A stretch of 64,000 nt of DNA from Bacteroidales bacterium (GTDB lineage Bacteria; Bacteroidota; Bacteroidia; Bacteroidales; CAIWKO01). Shown here in pieces: positions 1 to 7,439 of this stretch (its first letter is position 1; every line of letters starts with the position of its first letter). A program made the position numbers and the translations under genes. The stretch is taken from assembly GCA_023228145.1 (NCBI GenBank), contig JALOBU010000011.1, forward strand, positions 51,832-115,831, given 5' to 3'. The notes beneath the pieces are model-generated. The model saw only the letters and a list, made by a program, of their open reading frames with translations. It had not been told where the DNA came from and ran no database searches.

Positions 1-1670
1 TTTATAATTTGGGTATAAATCCTTATCCGGCTGAAACATTTGAAGTAAATACAATAACTTCAGAAATACATGGAAATTTTCCCGCAAATAATAATATGTA
101 TCAGGATGTAAGTATAGCTGGCCGTATTATGTCAAGGCGTATTATGGGGGCAGCTTCATTTGTTGAATTACAAGATGCCCACGACAGGATTCAGTTGTAC
201 TTTAAGCGTGACGATATATGTCCGGGGGAAGATAAAACCTTATATAATACTGTATTTAAAAAATTATTGGATATCGGAGATATAATAGGAGTGAAGGGGT
301 ATGTTTTTATCACACAGATGGGAGAAATAACAATACATGTTAAAGAATTTAAGCTGTTAAGCAAATCTTTAAGGCCCTTGCCTATTGTAAAGGAAAAAGA
401 CCTGGTTGTATATGACGCTTTTACTGACCCTGAACAGCGTTACCGTCAGCGTTATCTCGACCTGATTGTGAACAGGGATGTCAGGCAGATATTTGTTAAA
501 CGGGCAAATGTTATTAATTCTATCAGGCAGTTTTTGAATGGCAAAGGATACCTTGAAGTAGAAACTCCTGTTTTGCAGCCGATATATGGAGGAGCAGCAG
601 CCAGACCTTTTAAAACATTTCACAATACACTTAACAGCACACTATATCTTCGTATTGCCAATGAACTTTATCTGAAGCGCCTTATTGTAGGAGGTTACGA
701 TGGAGTATTTGAATTTGCAAAAGATTTCCGTAATGAAGGTATGGATCGGTTTCATAATCCGGAGTTTACCCAGATGGAGTTATATGTGGCATACAAAGAT
801 TACGAATGGATGATGGACTTGGTGGAAGAAATGGTGGAAAAGGCAGCTCTTGACACCAATGGCATTACGCGGATTAAAGTAGGGGAAAATATAATTGACT
901 TTAAACGCCCATGGAAACGCTATACTATGTTCGAAGTTATAAAACAGTACACAGGTATTGATATTTCTGTGATGACCGAAGAAGAACTTCGTAAAACAGC
1001 AAAAACCTTAAATATCGAAATTACTCCCTCCATGGGTAAAGGAAAAATTATTGATGAGATTTTTGGAGAAAAATGCGAGCCCAATCTGATTCAACCAACA
1101 TTCATAATTGATTATCCGCTTGAGATGTCACCACTTGCCAAAAAACATCGCAGCAAAGAAGGCCTTGTGGAGCGTTTTGAAGCTATTGTTAATGGAAAAG
1201 AGCTTTGTAATGCTTTTTCAGAACTTAATGACCCCATTGACCAGCGTAAAAGATTCGAAGCTCAACTTGAATTAGGCAAACGCGGTGACGAAGAATCCAT
1301 GGTGTTGGATGAAGATTTTCTGAGGGCTATAGAATTTGCTATGCCACCTGCAGCAGGTTTGGGAATCGGCATTGACAGGTTGGTTATGATTATGACAAAT
1401 TCACATTCTATTCAGGACGTTTTGTTATTCCCGCAAATGAAACCCGAGATTAAATCAGTGGTTACTTCTGTTGATGATTTTGTGGCAAAAGGAATCCCTT
1501 CTGTTTATGCCGAATTGATTATGAAAGCTGGCTTTAATACTCCTGATTCATTAACAAATGCTGTCCCTACAAAATTGTTTAACGATATCTGTGGCCTGCG
1601 AAAAAAATTAAAATTAGATATTAAAGCTCCGACCATTGAAGAAGTAACAGGTTGGATCAATAATATTTGA
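1..1670 (+). CDS. lysS: Lysyl-tRNA synthetase, class II (5' end outside window)
   Basis: Charges tRNA-Lys with lysine in the cytoplasm. The reading frame is open to the left edge, and the first residues visible (YNLGINPYPAE) match the conserved LysS start region, so the true start lies upstream and the TTG at 9 is not the start. In order there are an anticodon-binding OB fold (about residues 30-140 of the visible part), then the class II catalytic core with motif 2 (FRNEGMDRFHNPEFTQME) and motif 3 (GLGIGIDRLVM). After the core comes a tail of about 70 residues that resembles a small helical domain, an extension I associate with Bacteroidota LysS. Family identity is very secure; only the missing N-terminus is uncertain. 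Confidence 0.97.
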   Translation, partial: YNLGINPYPAETFEVNTITSEIHGNFPANNNMYQDVSIAGRIMSRRIMGAASFVELQDAHDRIQLYFKRDDICPGEDKTLYNTVFKKLLDIGDIIGVKGYVFITQMGEITIHVKEFKLLSKSLRPLPIVKEKDLVVYDAFTDPEQRYRQRYLDLIVNRDVRQIFVKRANVINSIRQFLNGKGYLEVETPVLQPIYGGAAARPFKTFHNTLNSTLYLRIANELYLKRLIVGGYDGVFEFAKDFRNEGMDRFHNPEFTQMELYVAYKDYEWMMDLVEEMVEKAALDTNGITRIKVGENIIDFKRPWKRYTMFEVIKQYTGIDISVMTEEELRKTAKTLNIEITPSMGKGKIIDEIFGEKCEPNLIQPTFIIDYPLEMSPLAKKHRSKEGLVERFEAIVNGKELCNAFSELNDPIDQRKRFEAQLELGKRGDEESMVLDEDFLRAIEFAMPPAAGLGIGIDRLVMIMTNSHSIQDVLLFPQMKPEIKSVVTSVDDFVAKGIPSVYAELIMKAGFNTPDSLTNAVPTKLFNDICGLRKKLKLDIKAPTIEEVTGWINNI

Positions 1671-1777
1671 TAATAGCAAAAGATTAATAATATTTAATCA
1701 AAAGCAATCTCTTGAATCAGTACCAGAGAAATTTGTCAAATAATAATATTTCATAATTAGAATAAAGAAGAGTATAA

Positions 1778-3055
1778 ATGTTTCCGTCAAAAGCTCCATA
1801 TTTATTATACAGTGACGATAATGGAAATATATTTGAAGATACATCTTTGCATGTTGTAGGGCGGAGTGGAAGAATTAATAAAGTTTTACAAAAAGAAGAT
1901 TTTATCTTGCTGCCCGAAGGCAGCGACTTTTTTCATCTACCAGGCAGGCGTGCAGTAGGGTATGATTATAAAACAAAGCAACTTCGAACATGCTATAAAG
2001 GTTGGGCTGTGGCAGCTTTCGTTGCGCCGGCATACACCCTCACATATAACGCATCATGGGTTACGGAGGCACAAGCACCTCGCTTACCATTATATGCTTA
2101 TGCTGCCATTGGTTGGTTTGATAATAAATTTTTTACAACAGCTTTACGTATTGATCCGGATATCAGGCAGGATTGCAATCAATTTAATCAGCATTATGTT
2201 GAGAAAAATGCAAAAAAAATGCTGAAAGTTAACCCCGGTAACAGGCTGCTGAAGCATTTGTCACATTGTGCCCTGGTATATTTTTGCCCTGCAGCCCGTA
2301 ACTATTTTATGAACCGCTGGGAAGCCCCTTTACCCACGTCACCTGTCTGCAATTCACGCTGTGTAGGATGTATTTCATACCAACCTAAAGAACACAAAAT
2401 TGTTTCAACACAAAACCGTATTACTTTTATTCCCATTCCAGAAGAAATTTCTGAAATTGCAGTGGCACATCTTGAAAGTGCATCTAACCCTATTGTTAGC
2501 TTTGGGCAAGGTTGTGAAGGAGAGCCTCTAATGGTATGGGAGACCTTGCGTGATGCCATTAAAATCATTCGATCGCAAACATCAAAAGGAATTATCAACC
2601 TGAATACAAATGGGAGTAGGCCGGATGCCGTTGAAGAACTTTGTAAAGCGGGTTTGCAAAGTATTAGGGTAAGCATGAACAGTGTAAGGAAAGAAATTTA
2701 CCAGGCATATTATAATCCTGTGAACTATGAGTTTGAAGATGTTCTTGATAGTATCAGTATTGCACGAAAAAATAATATATGGGTTTCGGTCAATTATTTT
2801 GTTTTTCCCGGGCAGACAGATAATACATTAGAGGTTGAAGCTTTAAAAAATTTTATAAAAAAATACGATATAAACATGATACAATGGCGTAACTTTAACA
2901 TTGACCCTGAATGGTATAATGAGATTGTGGCGCCAGCAAAGGATTCCGTTTGTATCGGAATAAAGAATTTGATTAAAAATATTAAATCTGAATTTCCAAA
3001 ACTTTGCAACGGATATTTTAATCCGGGAGAGCAAATAATCACATCAAGGTTATAA
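1778..3055 (+). CDS. Radical SAM protein with long N-terminal domain, function unknown
   Basis: A radical SAM enzyme is indicated by the cysteine motif CNSRCVGC (C191, C195, C198; C-x3-C-x2-C), which would hold the 4Fe-4S cluster that cleaves S-adenosylmethionine. It is followed by a glycine-rich SAM-binding strand (FGQGCEGEP) and a TIM-barrel-like sequence with LNTNGS. About 180 residues without a recognised domain precede the motif, an unusual position since most family members have it near the N-terminus. The N-part has scattered cysteines (C72, C133, C164, C170). There is no signal peptide, so it is probably cytoplasmic. It sits between lysS and efp, but I do not recognise it as the lysine aminomutase EpmB. 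Substrate unknown. Confidence 0.8.
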   Translation: MFPSKAPYLLYSDDNGNIFEDTSLHVVGRSGRINKVLQKEDFILLPEGSDFFHLPGRRAVGYDYKTKQLRTCYKGWAVAAFVAPAYTLTYNASWVTEAQAPRLPLYAYAAIGWFDNKFFTTALRIDPDIRQDCNQFNQHYVEKNAKKMLKVNPGNRLLKHLSHCALVYFCPAARNYFMNRWEAPLPTSPVCNSRCVGCISYQPKEHKIVSTQNRITFIPIPEEISEIAVAHLESASNPIVSFGQGCEGEPLMVWETLRDAIKIIRSQTSKGIINLNTNGSRPDAVEELCKAGLQSIRVSMNSVRKEIYQAYYNPVNYEFEDVLDSISIARKNNIWVSVNYFVFPGQTDNTLEVEALKNFIKKYDINMIQWRNFNIDPEWYNEIVAPAKDSVCIGIKNLIKNIKSEFPKLCNGYFNPGEQIITSRL

Positions 3056-3197
3056 GACATGTATTTGCTATCATGATGGTTCATTCTACTTATCATTCAT
3101 GCAATAAGTTTAAAGTATAGATGTATTAATATTCTTTAATTATGAAATTTGCAACACGCTTATATTCAGTCAATTAAGCCTAGCTCTAAAATACCCC

Positions 3198-3226
3198 TTG
3201 CCATTTCAATATTTTGACTATTTTTG
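3198..3226 (+). promoter_or_regulatory. Bacteroidota-type promoter for efp
   Basis: TTG at 3198-3200 and TATTTTTG at 3219-3226 fit the Bacteroidota -33/-7 pattern (TTG then TAnnTTTG) with an 18-base spacer. Transcription would start near 3233, about 27 bases before the efp ATG. The 204-base gap upstream (3056-3259) shows nothing else. Confidence 0.6.
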
Positions 3227-3259
3227 CACGAAATTTCAAAAATACATTAATATATATTT

Positions 3260-3826
3260 ATGGCTACTACGGCAGATATCAGAAATGGTTTGTGTATAGA
3301 GTTTAACAATGATTTATTTGTTGTTGTTGATTTTCAGCATGTAAAACCCGGAAAGGGTGGTGCTTTTATCCGTACAAAACTTAAAAGTTTAACTACCGGA
3401 AAGGTGATTTCCAATACTTTTAATTCAGGCGTTAAGATTGACGTAACCAGAGTTGAGAGAAGGCCTTATCAATACCTTTATAAAGATGATATAGGTTACC
3501 ATTTTATGCATGCTGAAACATTTGAACAGGTTTCCATCATTGAAGACCTTATTGAATCATACGATTTACTTAAAGAAGGTCAGGGGGTTGAAATTATGTT
3601 TCATGCCGATACAGAACGCCCACTTTCCTGTGAACTCCCGGCATTTATTGAACTTGAAGTTACCTATACCGAACCCGGCCTGAGGGGCGATACTGCAACC
3701 AATACTTTGAAACATGCCACTGTTGAAACAGGCGCTATCATTGATGTCCCTCTCTTTATAAATATTGGAGAAAAAATTAGAATTGATACCAGAACTCATT
3801 CGTATTATGAAAGAGTAAAATCATAA
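3260..3826 (+). CDS. efp: Elongation factor P
   Basis: Relieves ribosome stalling at proline-rich stretches by binding between the P and E sites. The 188-residue length is standard. The N-terminal KOW-like domain carries the conserved loop KPGKGGAF with Lys32 at the position that other bacteria modify (Lys34 in E. coli). The middle OB domain and the C-terminal OB domain ending GEKIRIDTRTHSYYERV are intact. No EpmA or EarP homologue is visible in the window, so how or whether Lys32 is modified cannot be said. The gene precedes an LpxD-type gene by 25 bases, an arrangement I recall from Bacteroidota genomes. Confidence 0.97.
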   Translation: MATTADIRNGLCIEFNNDLFVVVDFQHVKPGKGGAFIRTKLKSLTTGKVISNTFNSGVKIDVTRVERRPYQYLYKDDIGYHFMHAETFEQVSIIEDLIESYDLLKEGQGVEIMFHADTERPLSCELPAFIELEVTYTEPGLRGDTATNTLKHATVETGAIIDVPLFINIGEKIRIDTRTHSYYERVKS

Positions 3827-3851
3827 ACCGCAGATTATATATTTAGATTTT

Positions 3852-4772
3852 ATGGATTTTGAAAAAACCTTTACCCTCAAAAAAATTGCCGAATTAATAA
3901 ATGCCAAGTATAAAGGCGAGGATAACCATATTATTTCCGGAATAAATGAGATTCATATGGTGAAACCAGGTGATATTACATTTGTTGATTTTGAAAAGTA
4001 TTATGATAAAGCCCTCGGCTCCAATGCATCAACGATTATTATTAATAAAGATATTACCCCTCCTGAAGGAAAAGCACTGATTATATCTGAAGATCCTTTC
4101 AGAGATTATGTAACACTGGTAAAATATTTTAGAAAATTTGAACCCTGTTATAAATATATCAGTGATACTGCTGTAATTGGCAAAGGAACCGTTATCCAGC
4201 CAGGAGCTTTTATAGGAAATAATGTTATTATTGGAGAAAACTGCATTATTCATTCCAATGTAAGTATCTATGACCATGCTGTCATTGGTAATAATGTTAT
4301 TATACAGTCAAATTCGGTTATCGGAGGAGATGCTTTTTATTTTAAACGCCGTCCAACTCATTATGATAAAATGGAATCCTGCGGAAATATTATTATTGAG
4401 GATGATGTGGAAATTGGAGCATTATGTGCCCTGGATAAAGGCGTTTCAGGAAACACTGTGATTGGGAAAGGAACTAAAATAGACAACCTTGTTCAGATAG
4501 GCCATGATACAGTCGTTGGCAAGCATTGCCTTATCGGTTCTCATTCAGCTATCGCCGGAGTATCAACTCTTGAAGATAACGTGTGCATCTGGGCGCAGGT
4601 GCTGATTAATAAAGACCTTACCATAGGAAAAGGTGCGGTGCTTCTGGCCATGTCGGCAGTTGACAAATCGCTGGAAGGCGGTAAAACATATTTCGGAGCA
4701 CCTGCCATTGAAGCCCGCAAAAAGTGGAAAGAAATTGCGGCCCTTAAAAAACTCGCAGAAAAAAATATGTAA
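3852..4772 (+). CDS. lpxD: LpxD-type UDP-3-O-acylglucosamine N-acyltransferase
   Basis: Expected to transfer a 3-hydroxyacyl chain to the 2-amino group of UDP-3-O-acylglucosamine in lipid A synthesis. Residues 1-95 match the LpxD uridine-binding N-domain. Residues 105-285 are a left-handed beta-helix of hexapeptide repeats (IGKGTVIQPG, IGNNVIIGEN and so on), interrupted at about 160-180 by the loop typical of the family. His218 in NLVQIGHDT aligns with the catalytic histidine of E. coli LpxD (His239). At 306 residues it is shorter than most LpxD (about 340). Many Bacteroidota have a second LpxD-like gene beside efp, so this may be the paralogue and could act on another nucleotide sugar. Family certain, exact substrate less so. 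Confidence 0.82.
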   Translation: MDFEKTFTLKKIAELINAKYKGEDNHIISGINEIHMVKPGDITFVDFEKYYDKALGSNASTIIINKDITPPEGKALIISEDPFRDYVTLVKYFRKFEPCYKYISDTAVIGKGTVIQPGAFIGNNVIIGENCIIHSNVSIYDHAVIGNNVIIQSNSVIGGDAFYFKRRPTHYDKMESCGNIIIEDDVEIGALCALDKGVSGNTVIGKGTKIDNLVQIGHDTVVGKHCLIGSHSAIAGVSTLEDNVCIWAQVLINKDLTIGKGAVLLAMSAVDKSLEGGKTYFGAPAIEARKKWKEIAALKKLAEKNM

Positions 4773-4837
4773 TTCTAAAGCATGTTACCTGATATTTTAT
4801 AGAACGCTTCCAATTTTTATATAGCATTTAAAAGCTT

Positions 4838-5215
4838 TTGGAAAAAAAATTTTTTAAAAGATATTCCAATATTCGCATCAACTATAAATTGTGGATGTCG
4901 TCAGAGTCTGGTAAAGAAATTCTTGATGATGCCAAATGGCAGATGCTTATTTCCATACATCAGATGGGGTCGCTGAAAGCTGCTGCAGATAAGGAAAATA
5001 TTAGCTATCGCAAAGCATGGGGCGATGTTATAAAAATGGAAAATATACTGGGCTTCCATTTGGTTGAAAAGCATAGGGGAGGCAAAACAGGAGGGCTGAC
5101 AATTTTAACCGATGAAGGGAAACGTCTGGTTGAAGCATATGTTGATTTTCGTGCTGAATTTCAAAATAATGTAAACGAAACAATCAGAAGGTTTAAAAAG
5201 ACTTTGAAGCAATAG
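4838..5215 (+). CDS. ModE-like winged-helix regulator lacking molybdate-binding domains
   Basis: DNA-binding protein of the ModE N-terminal type. A helix-turn-helix at about 44-65 (GSLKAAADKENISYRKAWGD) and a wing at 79-91 (HRGGKTGGLTILT) match ModE, including the SYRKAW recognition-helix signature. The protein ends at 125 residues, so the C-terminal Mop/TOBE domains with which E. coli ModE senses molybdate are missing. The start is TTG at 4838, chosen because residues before the first internal Met (Met20) still align with ModE. It is the first gene of the oxyanion uptake locus and probably controls it. Without a sensor domain, the ligand signal must come from elsewhere or bind differently. 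Confidence 0.82.
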   Translation: MEKKFFKRYSNIRINYKLWMSSESGKEILDDAKWQMLISIHQMGSLKAAADKENISYRKAWGDVIKMENILGFHLVEKHRGGKTGGLTILTDEGKRLVEAYVDFRAEFQNNVNETIRRFKKTLKQ

Positions 5216-5250
5216 ATTGTACAATGAAATTTTATGTTGCTTTAGTCCAA

Positions 5251-5313
5251 ATCGTTAAATAGTATTTTTTAATAATGACGGATTTAGGATAAATATAACT
5301 TAATACCAACGAT
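5251..5313. promoter_or_regulatory. Pair of AACGAT half-sites upstream of the binding-protein gene
   Basis: ATCGTT at 5251-5256 and AACGAT at 5308-5313 form widely spaced inverted half-sites with flanking matches (AAATCGTT and AACGATTT, 5249-5256 and 5308-5315). The same half-site recurs as a close palindrome at 6406-6424. Proposed as binding sites of the ModE-like protein encoded just upstream; this is inference from repetition and position only. Confidence 0.35.
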
Positions 5314-5357
5314 TTACTAATAAATGAACTGAAATAATTTTTAAACATTTATAACTG

Positions 5358-6356
5358 ATGAAACAACTATCATTAATAATTATAACTTTAGTATTAGCAT
5401 TGATAATTGGATGTGGAAATTCTAATAAGGTTGGGGGTGATGTAATAAGTAATAACGAACAATTAAAAGGAAGTTTGATTATTTTTCATGCGGGAAGTTT
5501 ATCTTATCCGGTAAAAGCAATTTGTGATTCGTTTGGGAAAAAATATCCTGATGTAAAGATCTATACCGAAGCAGCCGGGAGCAAAGAGTGTGCAAGAAAA
5601 ATCAGTGACCTGAAAAAGAATTGCGATATTATGCTTTCTGCAGATTACAAAGTGATTGATAATTTATTAATTCCTGAATGGGCAGACTGGAACTTAAAAT
5701 TTGCAGCCAATGAGATGGCTATTGTTTTTACCGAAAAATCAAGATATGCTAATGAGATTAACAGGGATAACTGGCATGAAATTTTACTAAGAAAGGATGT
5801 TGTTTATGGAAGAAGCGATCCGGAAAGCGACCCTTGCGGCGTGAGAGCAATTCTTACCATGCTTCTGGCTGATAAATATTATAATAAACCTGAATTGTCA
5901 AATAGATTAAAAAATAAAAACACGAATTATATCAGGCCCAAAGAAACAGACCTGATTGCATTGTTGGAAACTGGTTCTCTGGATTACATTTTTTTATACC
6001 GCTCAGTGGCACAACAGCATAAACTGAAGTATATTCTACTACCGGATGAAATAAATTTAAAAAATGAGAACTTTGCAGATTTATATGCTTCTGTGAGTAT
6101 TGAAACGACCGGAAAAAAACTTGGAGAAAAAATTATTGAAACAGGAGCTCCTATGGTTTATGGGCTTACCATTCCCAAAAGCGTTAAAAATTATAAGCTT
6201 GCAGTAGCCTTTCTGACTTTTTTTCTTGACCCTTCAGGAGGTATGGCTATCATTGAAGCAAGTGGGCAGCCATCGGTTGTTCCGGCAAGCACTGGAACTT
6301 ATGACAAAATTCCGGAAGAATTGAAACTTTATGCAAAGCCTGAAACACAGGAATAA
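5358..6356 (+). CDS. wtpA: Tungstate/molybdate-binding lipoprotein (WtpA/ModA type)
   Basis: Periplasmic substrate-binding component of a tungstate/molybdate ABC importer. The signal sequence ends in a lipobox (LIIGC, Cys19), so it is a lipoprotein. The mature part opens with LIIFHAGSLS, and continues with EAAGSKECARKI and ADYKVIDNLLIPEWADW, hallmarks of the WtpA (archaeal-type) branch rather than classical ModA. Later segments (GRSDPESDPCG, FLYRSVAQQH, GAPMVYGLTIP) complete the two-lobed fold. The 332-residue length is normal. The permease and ATPase that should work with it lie about 6 kb downstream (12400-14245), separated by surface-protein genes. WtpA proteins usually bind tungstate very tightly, but metal preference cannot be read from sequence. 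Confidence 0.9.
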   Translation: MKQLSLIIITLVLALIIGCGNSNKVGGDVISNNEQLKGSLIIFHAGSLSYPVKAICDSFGKKYPDVKIYTEAAGSKECARKISDLKKNCDIMLSADYKVIDNLLIPEWADWNLKFAANEMAIVFTEKSRYANEINRDNWHEILLRKDVVYGRSDPESDPCGVRAILTMLLADKYYNKPELSNRLKNKNTNYIRPKETDLIALLETGSLDYIFLYRSVAQQHKLKYILLPDEINLKNENFADLYASVSIETTGKKLGEKIIETGAPMVYGLTIPKSVKNYKLAVAFLTFFLDPSGGMAIIEASGQPSVVPASTGTYDKIPEELKLYAKPETQE

Positions 6357-6405
6357 CAATTTTTATCATGATAATCTTTTAATTACAAAAAAAATGTAAT
6401 TTTGA

Positions 6406-6424
6406 AAACGATATGTAATCGTTT
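6406..6424. promoter_or_regulatory. Palindrome AAACGAT-N5-ATCGTTT, candidate ModE-like operator
   Basis: A perfect 7-base inverted repeat with a 5-base centre in the 97-base gap between the binding-protein gene and the next lipoprotein gene. A second inverted repeat, AATTACA-N7-TGTAATT, lies just upstream at 6381-6401. The half-site AACGAT also occurs twice in the gap before 5358. Known E. coli ModE sites also contain CGAT/ATCG ends, which makes an operator plausible but unproven. Confidence 0.4.
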
Positions 6425-6453
6425 GCATATCTAAAAATGTAAAATTGAAAAAT

Positions 6454-7404
6454 ATGAATGTTCAAACTGAATTAAAATCAATTTTATTTATATCATGGCC
6501 TAAGTTTTTATGTCTGCTGTTGGTTTTGTTTTTTACAAATTGCAAGAAAAACACAGAGACACGCCTACCGACAATTAATTTGATTTTTGAATCGTGGTGT
6601 AATAATGATGGTGATACAATTGAAATCGGAAAACCTATTCGGTTTAAAGTTCAGGCAGAAGGGTTGGATGCGAATCTTACAAATTTCACTGTTAAAAAAT
6701 ATTATGACGGGCAGATTAAAACAGTGTTGGATTCCGGATTAAATTCTTCTGGTTTTGTAACCGGGCTTTCCTTTTATCAAAATGTCGAAAATCAGGTGGA
6801 GTGGAGGTTTGCAGTAATGGACAGAAACCGGAATGAAGCATCTGTATCTCTCAATATTTTTAAGGATCCCAATTCGGTTTTTGGAGGTATTTATGAATTT
6901 TTAAATTTAAGAATGGGCTATCAACAGAATAACACCTATGGGCATTTTTTCCTGCCCGTAATAAATAAAGTTTTTTTTGGCGATTCTGCCGCCTTATATC
7001 AGGATAAGGTTGATTTTCTTACCTATTTTAATTATCGTGAAGACAACGGAATACTGAAACCTTCTCCTACCTTTTCTTCCCCCGGAGAAGAATTATCAGC
7101 TACCGGCGAACTTTACGACATATATTACCCTTTTTTATGTGACTGGACAACAAGAAACTATACCAAATATGACGTCAGGGCTGTTAATGGAGTAACGGCC
7201 GAAGCATTCAACCAGGCACATAACGACAGTTTGCTAATTGTTTCCTATGATGATGTTTGGGGTAAAAAGAAATATAAATGGGCAAGCGATGGTACATTAA
7301 TACCTTTTATGACCCAGTCAGGCAAGAAGGGAATTATTTATGTACATCAAGCGGACAATGACTCAACAGGAAGCATATTGTTTTCAATGAAAATTCAAAT
7401 GTAA
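6454..7404 (+). CDS. Unknown lipoprotein in the oxyanion uptake locus
   Basis: I do not recognise a family. The start is taken at ATG 6454; a TTG at 6445 is in frame but adds only three residues. The N-terminal segment is hydrophobic and ends in LFFTNC (Cys30), a plausible lipobox, so the protein of about 316 residues is probably a lipoprotein. Residues about 40-130 have a beta-rich, immunoglobulin-like pattern (VKAEG-like strands, VEWRFAVMDRNRNEASVSLNI). The remainder is aromatic-rich, with many Tyr and Asp, and lacks cysteines. It stands between the binding protein and the T9SS-exported repeat protein, which suggests a role in surface binding of the oxyanion or a carrier of it. Confidence 0.7.
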   Translation: MNVQTELKSILFISWPKFLCLLLVLFFTNCKKNTETRLPTINLIFESWCNNDGDTIEIGKPIRFKVQAEGLDANLTNFTVKKYYDGQIKTVLDSGLNSSGFVTGLSFYQNVENQVEWRFAVMDRNRNEASVSLNIFKDPNSVFGGIYEFLNLRMGYQQNNTYGHFFLPVINKVFFGDSAALYQDKVDFLTYFNYREDNGILKPSPTFSSPGEELSATGELYDIYYPFLCDWTTRNYTKYDVRAVNGVTAEAFNQAHNDSLLIVSYDDVWGKKKYKWASDGTLIPFMTQSGKKGIIYVHQADNDSTGSILFSMKIQM

Positions 7405-7439
7405 ATCATAAACATAATTATTAACTAAAAAAAGTAAAA

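Noticed and set aside
9..11. TTG as start codon of lysS
   Set aside because: The frame is open to the window edge and the residues before it match LysS, so the gene is merely cut.
1778..3055. Radical SAM protein as EpmB (EF-P lysine aminomutase) because it is near efp
   Set aside because: It lacks the EpmB layout; its cysteine motif is at residue 191 after an unrelated N-domain.
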